Source: Apricaphanius iberus (Eukaryota; Chordata; Actinopteri; Cyprinodontiformes; Aphaniidae). From it: a stretch of DNA of 64,000 nucleotides. The position numbers were made by a program, and so were the translations under genes. Under the pieces are notes generated by a model. The model did not search any database and had not been told where the DNA came from. It saw nothing but the letters and a program-made list of their open reading frames with translations. Below, piece by piece: positions 54,909 through 64,000 of this stretch; within the stretch, counting starts at the first letter, position 1, and every line of letters begins with the position of its first letter. Location: contig JAPXFQ010002755.1 of the NCBI GenBank assembly GCA_028564705.1, positions 1,736,001 through 1,800,000 of the forward strand, in the 5' to 3' direction.

Positions 54909-57900
54909 GGCTTCAGCAACAATACTGCTAAAATCATCTCATTCTTAAAAGTATGAAGGACAAACTAATCTGATTGCTTTTCTTGCCAAGTGTAAGAAGA
55001 GAATCATGTGGCACTTTTAACCTTAAAAACATCGAACATATATCAAGATCCCCTGTAAATCTGATCATTTAGGACCAAATGTACAGGGGACTTAGATTTA
55101 CTTTTCTGGTCCTCCGGCAGAACTCAGCAGTGAAGTAATAGTACAGCAAGAAACACTAGCTTCACTGCATTATTAATATTTGGTTGGCTGATATACAGCC
55201 AGTGCACAGGTACGACTTACAAAGCCATTTATAGTACTGTGGAACAGTGTGTGCTGCTTTACAGATTTCTTGTGTTATACATTTTTTGTCACTCTAAACT
55301 TTTTTAGATCATGAAAACAAATTTGAAAATCAGACAAAGATTATATGATTGAATAAAAAATTGAGTTCTTTATTGTTGACACTGATTCTCGAATGAAGGA
55401 AGTTGTGTCTAAGCTATCCCACCCCATGTTTTGGTTCACTTTTACTAGCAGCACCCTTGCCTGGCGTATACAGTAAAAAGTACTCATCAAGAACCTGTCT
55501 GACAACACAAAGTAGGTTAAAAGATCTGAAAAACGGACTCATCATACCCCAAACTAAAGAACTACGAGGAAATATAAGGTATCTATAAATCTGGAAAGAT
55601 TGCAAAGCCATTTATAATGCTTTATAGACTCCATTTAACCACAGTGAAAGTTACTCACAAATGGAGGACAGGAAAAAAAAAAGAAGTAGAACTTTTCATT
55701 GACTTGACGGCTAACCAAAAATACTCTGAGAGCTAATCAATGGGTCATTGAGGAGGTCACAATAGAATCCAGAACAACTGAAGCACTGCAGGCTTCACTT
55801 ACATCCGTTAAGGTCAATGTACATGATTAGATTACAAGGAGTACAATAGGCAGAAAACCATCCAAGGGATATTCCAAAGCAAAAATAAAAGGTGGGCAAA
55901 AATAAAACCAATGCCCCTCCAACATTCCAAAACCTATGTTGACAATCACCAAAACATTTCTTAGAGGGACTAGTCACTAGACAAAACTGTTTGGTGGTTG
56001 TGCATTGTTAAAACAAACAGCATTTCAGAAAAAAAGACATTACACTCACAGTCACATATTGTGAAGGTAATGTGACAGTCTTGGGCTGATTTACCTGGCT
56101 CTGTAATTCATGGAACTATGACTCCTGCTCTTTAACAGAAAATCATGTCTGAGAATGTGGGGCCACCAATTGGTGACATTAAGTTAAAGCACACTTGAAT
56201 TATACTGCAGTGACAGTGATCCAAGGTGGACCAGCAAGTCAAGATCTGAATTGTTTTTAAAGAATAAGGTTTTGGAGTGGCCTTTTTAAAGTCTTTTTCC
56301 AACTGAGAGCCTGTTCCATGGCTGTTTATTTGAAAATGCTTAACAGCACTGGAATTTGGCTATACAACCAGTTATTTGGTTTAGGCGACTGTTCCTTTTT
56401 TTATAGGGCTAGATTGGCTTGGATAGCTTTTTTTTCCCGTCTTATACACTGGCATTAAATATTCCCCTAATATCAATAACAACTTTTACATTGGAGTTTT
56501 TCCTTTTCAGAGCCAAGAACATCACAACATCAGAAGACTAGAAACAGCAATTGAGGGGCAGGGTGAGAGAGGAGATCATATTTCTTTGCTGCTTAGATTT
56601 AGAGAAGCAGATATATTAGTGTTGTAGCATGGAGGATCTTCAACTCAGCTCATTAATCGGGACCCACACTGATAGCAGGGCACTCCACCTCCCACACTGT
56701 GTTTGACATTACAGAGAATCTCAGAGTTACCCACTGAGCTTTATCAACAACCTACTTGAAGGTTTCGCTCTTTCAATGCAAATCTGTTGGGAAAATATCG
56801 TCCTCATCACAAAAGAAGTGAAGAGGGTCAGGATGAAGAAAGACTTTGAACAGGAGTGTTGAGCACATTTGATCAACTTAACCTGATCCACCTAAAAGGC
56901 CTACCAATAGGGCACATGTCCTATTAGAGCTAGGACTTTAGAGAAACCCGGGCTAATGAAGTTGATATAAACTCTTCAAGTTGCTTTAGTGAGAGACGAG
57001 AGCAAAAGGTAAAACTGACCAGAATATGCTTGGCTTTTTGAGTTGTGTTCTGCAGATCAACAAATGATGGGGAAGTTTCAAGAAAAAAAAAAGCAAGAAC
57101 TAATGATCTAGAGCATCTTTGGCTCAAGGATTGTTCCTGTATGTCTGCTGACATAACCCATAAACCAGAGTTTATTGATTACACCCGAGAAAGATGAAAC
57201 AGAGATGTATTTGGAAGAATACTAAAGCAGTCTGGGCTTATATAATGCCAACACTAATTGGGTGGCAATCTACAGTTTAGCAGAACTGGGATCTTGAGCT
57301 AACCACAATGGAAAGCTTAACCATTTGTTGACTGGTCAGTTGTGTTCAGATTAGTTTGGAAGACAATTTCTCTAAAAGGAAATTTTACCAAATATAATCA
57401 TAAAGTATTGTCAATATTAACTCTCTGGGTTAAAAAAGGTTACATTATAAAGAATTTCTAAAGTAATAAGCACATGATAAATTTTACTGAAATAAATAAA
57501 TGTAACTGAGAACTGACTCCTGAAAAAAAGCGGTTATTGTTGTCAAACCAGCAAAGAATCGTTATTTTGTCCTTTACCAAAAAATAACAATGCAGCCAAT
57601 TCTTTACAGTACTAGATAAAATCTCAAAACTCCTTTGCTTTAATCACACTAAGAGAAGTCAAAAAATGTTTATTATCTTATGCACAGTGAGAAAAAATGT
57701 TTCCCTGCACAATAAAATTTTATCTTTGCTGTCCACGCTGAATGCCAATAAAAATTGAAGTCGAGAGCAACACTGATCATTCAATTGTAGCAGTTTAACA
57801 ACAATTAAATTGTAATAAGAAACTTACAATGAAAATCTGCATAAGTGAAGACTATGTACATAATATAAAAGTTGTGCTACATTATCTGTTATGCAACAGC

Positions 57901-57979
57901 TAGCGGTGGCTGAATTGCAAATGTAACTTACATTTACACATGTAAAGGTGCAGAACAGTAGTTATCTACTGTAACACCT

Positions 57980-58500
57980 GTCAGCTGTTAAGGAGTCTGA
58001 TAGCTGAGGGAACGAAAGAGTTCTTGAATCTAAGGTTATTACATTTCATAAATCTGTACGTCAAGCCATGAGGTTAGAAAGGATGAACAGTCTGTGCTGG
58101 TGGTGGGTGGGATGTTTGGTGATGGAGGCAGCTCTCCTTCAGATTCAATACTTGCAAGCGGTCTGCAGAGACGGCAATGGATAATTGCAGCAGTCTTCAC
58201 CTTTTACCACAGGCGTATGCGGTGCATGAAAGTCATGCTGCCGTAGCACACAGTGATGTTGTTGGTAAGGATCGACTCAACAATGCAGCTGTAATAGTTG
58301 CTGATGACCCTTGATGTCATGCCAAATTTCCTCCGTCTCCTCAGGAAATACAGCGAATATTGAGCCCTCTTCACCGGTTGTGTGTTAAGATTCCAGATTA
58401 AGTCCTCACTGAGGCGGACTGCCCATCTGTTCATCCTCTCCACTTCTAGCTCTTGCATAGACAGTGGCTGATGAGGGCTCCTCTGTTTCCTCATGTTCAA
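57980..58500 (-). pseudogene. Non-LTR (L2-like) reverse transcriptase C-terminal remnant
   Basis: The minus strand reads ERMNRWAVRLSEDLIWNLNT, then AQYSLYFLRRRRKFGMTSRV, SNYYSCIVESILTNNITVCY, and further down a reading like SFVPSAIRLLN. These are the thumb and tail motifs of LINE ORF2. The upstream RT core is absent. Confidence 0.75.
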
Positions 58501-59217
58501 TACCTACTCTTTCATCTTGTCTATGTTGCTGGTCAGGTTGTTGTCCTCACATTGTGTTCCCAAATTGGCTCCTCCGTCTTCCTGATATGTCCTATCACTG
58601 ATGTTGTCAGCAAACTTCAAGATAATGTTGTCCTTATGGGAGGCAAAAAGGAGGGAAGACTTAATAAAAAGTATCCTAATATAGAAGTCCTTAGTTTCCA
58701 GATCTCAGATCTAAAGATGCACTTCATAACTTTTCCAACTTAAGAAATGCTTTCAAAACGTTTTGGCAGCCCACCAGCATTTATTATATTCATTTTTGGA
58801 GCGGACCCTGAAAGGGAGGTTCACGCCGTTGAAATCCAAACTAAACATCTTTTCTCTTATGGGTCACCTCCCGGAGGTACTGACTGCGTTACGCTTTACG
58901 ACAGTAAGCTTCTCGCTACCATATGATATAAAAAACTGTGGTTCCGAGACTTGAGCCAAAACAGATCCACTAACGAAACCAGAGAAGACACTATCAAAAG
59001 AAGCGAGGAAAAGAAAAAGAGGAAGTGATAGAATAAGACCAGCAAAGCTCCCAAGTTGAAAGCTGCCGGAGCTTCACCGCTGGAGAAGGCCGGTTTAAGG
59101 AAAGAAGCAGCAAGCATAGCCACAGAGCTGGACGCCGAAGATGTGTCAGCTTCTGAACTCTTGATCAGGTTGTTCTCCTCCTTAATAGAATTCTGTAAGT
59201 CCCAGTATTAATGCTTA

Positions 59218-59944
59218 ACCCCTCCTTTCCACCGGACACGTAAGCAGTATGTTACAGGAGCAGCACGTCATACACAGCTGATAGCCACAGATGTAGTCAC
59301 TGCTGTAGTCAATAGAACCCTATCCACTGGAGGAGGAAAGCAGCACGAGTCTGCTCTGTCTCAGGAGCGTCATGTCGCTGCACTTTTCTAAATGTATGCA
59401 GCGGTCCCATTTTCTACACGATACGTCTCTGAAACGCGTAAAGGTCAACATTTTGGATATGGTAGGGGCAGGAAATCAGACGATTCGGCATCCGGGATTT
59501 TTCTAAATAAAAGAAAATTACTGTTTTCTGCTTGCTTTACTTAAAAAAAATGGTCACTGCCTGTGCAGCTTGGTGAGAAGTCAGTACCTCACGGGAGGGT
59601 CTCATTTTTGCTTCATAATGGCAGCGAACGGTTGATCTTTGAAGTGGAGAAGCACTCAATCCTGTATGACCCCAGTCACGCTTTTTATAAAGACAACGTC
59701 AAAAAGGATGAAGCATGGAGTGACATATCTGCTGTTTTGGGGCAAGATGGTGAGTTGACGCTACTTATTAACGTGAATTTTTTTTACCACATTCAAATCG
59801 TGTAATTTCGTGCTCTCTCTGTGACAGCTGCTTCCCTGCTGCTACCTCATACGCCCCCGGTGGGAAGGGCCAAGCAGCAGAATACTTGAGCAAAACATGC
59901 TGCTCCTGTAACATCCTGCTTACATGTCCAGTGGAAAGCCCGGG
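59218..59944 (+). mobile_element. PIF/Harbinger-type non-autonomous element carrying a MADF exon
   Basis: 727 bp flanked by TAA at 59215-59217 and 59945-59947, the usual TWA-type duplication. Terminal inverted repeats: CTTTCCACCGGACACGTAAG at the left, and at the right the reverse complement CTTTCCACTGGACATGTAAG, extending through TGTTACAGGAGCAGC. A MADF-type coding segment lies inside; no transposase is present. Confidence 0.8.
59620..59752 (+). pseudogene. MADF-domain exon of a Harbinger-associated Myb/SANT-like protein
   Basis: It reads RLIFEVEKHSILYDPSHAFY followed by KDNVKKDEAWSDISAVLGQDG, then GTGAGT, a possible splice donor. PIF/Harbinger elements encode a MADF/Myb-like partner that helps nuclear import and DNA binding of the transposase. 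The only nearby ATG (59618) is one base out of frame with the MADF reading, so this copy is probably dead. Confidence 0.75.
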
Positions 59945-61449
59945 TAAGGCTCATAGTGCACCTCCTGCTGCTCATCCTCCTGCCCCAGAGAGCAGTAAGA
60001 CATAAGATGACACAAGTCAGACAATACTTCCTTCCAATCACTGCTGTGAAAGATATTTTTTCTGTCAAACTGTCATTTTACTTTTGTGTGGTCAGCCACT
60101 GTGAATGAGGTGTTAGAAATACAATAGCATGTACTACGGATGCTGAACTAGCTGTTTTGCTACTGGATTGATAATTAATAAATGCTTATTCTGGGGTTAT
60201 TGGGTTTTTTCAGGGATATTTGATGGTTTACCAACTGACACTACAAGTTTGATGTGTTTTGTTGTTTTGGCTAGTGAGCTTGTAAAACCATCAGTACACT
60301 GGCTCATGCAGATGTGCCCTATAGAGATCTGTTTTTACAACAGTGACGTTACAACAGAGCCTTGATAGTGCAACAGAAGGCAAATATCTGCAAAGTTATA
60401 GGGTGTTTATTTAAGTAGTATTTTTGCCAGTATTTCTTGCATATAGAACACAAAAATTGGAATCCCTGATAAATGTTTATTTTGTTTCAGTAGAATACAC
60501 TGACACTGAAATTATAACTCAGACGGAGGAAAATATGATGTAAAAAAACAACAACTTGTTCTGAACCAATAGCATAGTTATTGATATCCTGGCTGTCCTC
60601 TGAGAAGTGTTTCATCCTCCCTTTCATTCGGTGTCCGGTGAAGCATTAATCTAGCTTGAGATCATCATCAGACCCAGTGATGACCCATTTCACTACACTT
60701 TTGAGTCCACTAGTTTTTTTTTGGTTTTTTTGGTCAAAAGAAATTTTTCAAATAGTCTAACAAGGTTCCAAGGCCATTTGAAAACGAAAGGGGCTAATTT
60801 CATAACTTGTTCTACACCATACTTAAGGGTGGCCATGACATGCTTTTCCTCATATTCATCCTCTTCTTCATGGAAGACACCCTTGGCTTGTTTGCTTAAG
60901 GAAATATCAATTTTACTCCCATCATACAAAAAAAAACCCCAGCATTATATTTACAGATATATTTTAGAAGATGTTTATTCTTTGGGTGATAGTTTTTATA
61001 GGGACAAGGTGCTATCCTCCGCTGAAGTTCCTTGACAAGTGAGCTTTGAATATTTTTTTTAACCCATCTTCCCATCATGCTCAATATGTACAAACATGTC
61101 AAAAGACATGGATCTTCGTTTTAGGTAACATTCACACTAAAGGAAAACAGTTTTGTATTTATTCTCATTTGGGAGTTCCTCTGCATAATCAATTGAAAAA
61201 GGATATTCAAAATTAGCAAAAAATAATTTTGTCATTCATTTGCAAGAAAATGTTTAACTAAAAAAATTACCTTAAAATGTTATGCATGTTGCTCAATTTT
61301 CTGAAATACTTGGAACTTTAAATATCTGGCAGTTATTAACAATTTAGTATAAGTTAACTGAGTTCCAGTTGCACATTGGGATATACCTAACTAGATTTGG
61401 TGGTTGCTAATCCAGTGGGTTCTACTAAATACTTTGCTATTCTACTACA

Positions 61450-61545
61450 ATACTATCAAATCAAACTTTATTTATGAAGTGCATTTCAAACTAAATATCT
61501 TTTCAAAGTGCTTTACAGATTAAAATCAACCCCCCAACCCAAAAT
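61450..61545 (-). repeat. LINE/SINE 3' tail-like fragment
   Basis: CAAACTTTATTTATGAAGTG and TTCAAAGTGCTTTACAG, which is the reverse of the 'gtaaagcactttg...ataaataaagtttg' tail seen at fish retroposon ends. Confidence 0.45.
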
Positions 61546-61685
61546 AAAAACACGATATATACCCCCATCCTCCCAACCCATCTCCAATGCACACACACAC
61601 TTAAAAGCAACACTATACTATAATATAATATACTTACCATATTATTATACTCTTCAACAAGATCTTAAATAGAGAGAAGATACCT

Positions 61686-62300
61686 AAGGAAGGGAGGAAA
61701 AGTGTTCTAGTGCTAATCTTTAAGAGCAAGGGAGATGTACAGAACTGTGGCAGCTACTGAGGAATAAAGTTAATGAGTCATACAATGAAGCGGTGGAAAA
61801 GAATCGTGGAAGCTAGTCTTCAGTCAGAAGTGAGCATTTGTGAGAAGTAGTACTGTTTCATGCCAAGAAAGAGTACTACAGATGCAATTTTTGCTCTAAG
61901 GATGCTGATGGAGAATTACAGAGCGCATCAGAGGGAGCTGCATTGCAGCTTTGTAGATTTAAGGAAAGCATACGACAGGGTGCCAAGAAAAGAGACAGTC
62001 TGTAGTGGCAGAGAAGCATGTTGGAGTGGTGCAGGACATGTATGAGAGCTGTGAGACAGCAGTGAGGTGTGCTGTAAGCGTGACAGAGAAGTTCAAGGTG
62101 GGACTGCATCAAGGATCAGCTCCGAGTCCCTTCTTGTTTGCTTTTGTGATGGATAGGCTGACATATGATGTTAGAAAGGAGTATCCGTAGACTATGATGT
62201 TTGCAGATGACATTTTAATCTGCAGTGAGAGCAGGGCAGAAGTCGAGGAAAAGCCAGGGAGATGCAGGTATGCACTGGAAAAGAGAGGAATGAATAGTTT
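61686..62300 (+). pseudogene. RTE-type reverse transcriptase remnant
   Basis: Plus-strand frames give CGSY.GIKLMSH-like sequence, CFMPRKSTTDAIFALRMLME, ELHCSFVDLRKAYDRVPRKE, MYESCETAVRCAVSVTEKFK, GLHQGSAPSPFLFAFVMDRL and MMFADDILICSESRAEVEEK. FADD is the catalytic motif. The frame changes near 61990 and a stop precedes the FADD block, so the copy is inactive. Confidence 0.85.
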
Positions 62301-62445
62301 TTCTTCAAAGCCGTATAAAATAAATATTGCATTTGTTGTGCATGGAGTTGAAACAAACCTGATCACCAGTGAGTTTAAGTATAGCTTAGTCGTGTTATAT
62401 ACAATTTATTGGAATAAGGCCCTTTTTCAGTTTAAAGTTCTGAAA
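62298..62445 (+). repeat. Dispersed repeat, copy 2 of 2
   Basis: Matches 8318-8472; see that entry. Here it directly abuts the RTE-type reverse transcriptase remnant, so it may be the 3' part of the same retrotransposon. Confidence 0.55.
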
Positions 62446-64000
62446 GCAATGAAATTTCACATTTCTGTCTTCCTGTCGTCTGTTTGTGCAGCCTAAAGTG
62501 CTTGACGTGTTTACCATGCTGACTAGATTTTATTTCATCGATATATTGACAGCTGACATCGTTAACAGTGGTGTTCAGTTCAAATAATCAGTCTTTATGC
62601 CCTCTGGACAGAAGCTAGAGGATGGGAGCTTGGGTGTGTGACGTCATACGTCAATGTGAGAATACCATATGCAATTCTGTAGTATGCTATACTACTATAT
62701 ATAGTATATGCTATGCTACATAGTGCTATATACTATACTATATTATACAAATATAGCTGTTTTAATCACATTTTATGGATTGGATGGGAAGCATGACAAA
62801 AGATTATCAGTGGCAGATATTGCACACCAATGTGTGTGAATGAATTCACGATACAAACTATCTTGAAGTTTGACTGATCAGTTTCCTACCAGAGCTATCA
62901 CTTAGTTCAGAACAGACCTCGGCTCCATTGGATTTTGAGGTTGGGATTGGAGAGAAACCTTCAACTTTTTTATTTACATTTTGACTTCAAAGACTTTTGA
63001 ATCAAAGCTGAATGCTTAATCAAACTCCATCTATCAGCTGAACCTATAGTAGCACTTTATAGGAACAGGATATTACTATTACTAATACTTTTATTGGTCT
63101 TTAAATAAAACATCCCCATACATAAATCTCCAAGGTGGATGTTGTATTACCCTTTTAAAATGTCAGTGTGGTGGTTCTCGAAAACCTTATTACTGAATGG
63201 ATACTTGTTATTCAATGTTTGGGAACCCCTGTTCTAAAGCATTACAGGAAACTGACTTCTGGTATAACAGAATAATTTCTTTTCTAAAACAGAGTAGTTA
63301 TAAGAAAAAATGTCAAACGTTTCTAGTATAATCTTTGAAGTTTGCTGATGAGCATTTCCAAATCATGAATTTCTTTATAGAGACTAAGAAACCATAGGTC
63401 TACCAATATTTGACCAATCTTGAATCATTAGAAGAAAACACTGAACCATCCTTATGTTCTTCCCAAACTCATAATTTTCCATGAGTCCTTCTGACTCTGA
63501 AATCTGGTAACCCATTGAAGGCAACAATGCAGTGGTAACAGCACCCGTTCTGCCAGAGGGTGCTCAGCATGCTGTTTATTTTTATAATAGCTTACCGTCC
63601 TGCTTCCCCTGCCACTCACCAACACACACCCAGCAGGTAATACATGCTGCTTTCACCCTGAGCAGAGTGTGACAGCGTCTCTGCTAAAATAACGTGTTAA
63701 TTGGAGTTAGATGATGCAGAGTAGCAGCAGATATGGTGATAATTACTGAAGGATCCAAACCCTTAAGCTGTGGTGGGATCTTCACAAAGTTACAGAACAA
63801 ACCTTGTGTGGTAGCAAGGTTTATAACAGATTTTCTTAAACATGACCTTCACACTGCAGATATGTCTTGACTGTTGGAACAGCAGGAGGATTTAGTTGTT
63901 TGAAAATGCATTGAGCAAATTAAGGATAGAGGCTATTAGGAGCAGCAAGGAGTGGTAGGGCTCGTCTTTCTAAAGAGGGTCATTTTCATTTGGCCAACAT

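Larger units (their letters stand above)
42772..64000. other. Region without recognised host exons (probable snap91 intron 1)
   Basis: Upstream of the first recognised ANTH exon I found only transposon remnants (listed separately), microsatellites and AT-rich sequence. The expected first AP180 exon (MSGQTLTDRI-like, with the lysine-rich lipid-binding loop) was not seen on the minus strand. Short frames such as 43379-43666 and 45596-45871 lack homology. Confidence 0.55.

Overview
The window is vertebrate, and almost certainly teleost fish, genomic DNA. It is AT-rich and carries short coding exons with GT/AG splice signals separated by long introns. It is littered with teleost-type transposable elements: Tc1, hAT-like, PIF/Harbinger, L1, L2/Rex-like, RTE, Ty3/Gypsy and tRNA-derived SINEs. 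There are no bacterial operons, CRISPR arrays or rRNA genes.

One host gene spans roughly two thirds of the window on the minus strand: snap91 (AP180, the synaptic clathrin-assembly phosphoprotein). I traced 18 internal exons between 42771 and 2502. They total 1941 nt and read in one continuous frame of 647 codons with every junction phase matching. Exons from 42771 down to 18780 encode most of the ANTH phosphoinositide-binding domain. Those from 16253 to 2502 encode the disordered Ala/Pro/Thr-rich assembly domain with DLF/DIF/DPF/DAF motifs and a clathrin-box-like motif. The first exon, with the start codon, was not found; it should lie upstream at higher coordinates, probably beyond the window. 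The C-terminal exons lie beyond base 1.

Layout: 1-2500, gene-internal sequence with hAT-like and L2-like debris and TA microsatellites. 2500-16300, the assembly-domain exons, with one intron holding a Tc1 element beside a second Tc1 relic and a SINE. 16300-18780, an intron with a SINE flanked by target-site duplications. 18842-31268, a 12.4-kb intron with an hAT-like element, two LINE 3' ends and a full-length L1-type retrotransposon whose two ORFs are both open. 31269-42771, the ANTH exons, with a non-autonomous LTR element and a SINE in the 5.9-kb intron 35694-41570. 42772-64000, no recognised host exon (probably intron 1), with Gypsy, Tc1, hAT-like, L2, PIF/Harbinger (MADF) and RTE remnants.

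I see no candidate for a wholly new biological system. The most notable points are the intact L1 inside a neuronal gene, the in-frame (symmetric phase-1) cassette exons of the assembly domain with 13- and 15-nt microexons, a GC-AG intron, a coding threonine microsatellite, and a short Harbinger element carrying a MADF-domain exon.
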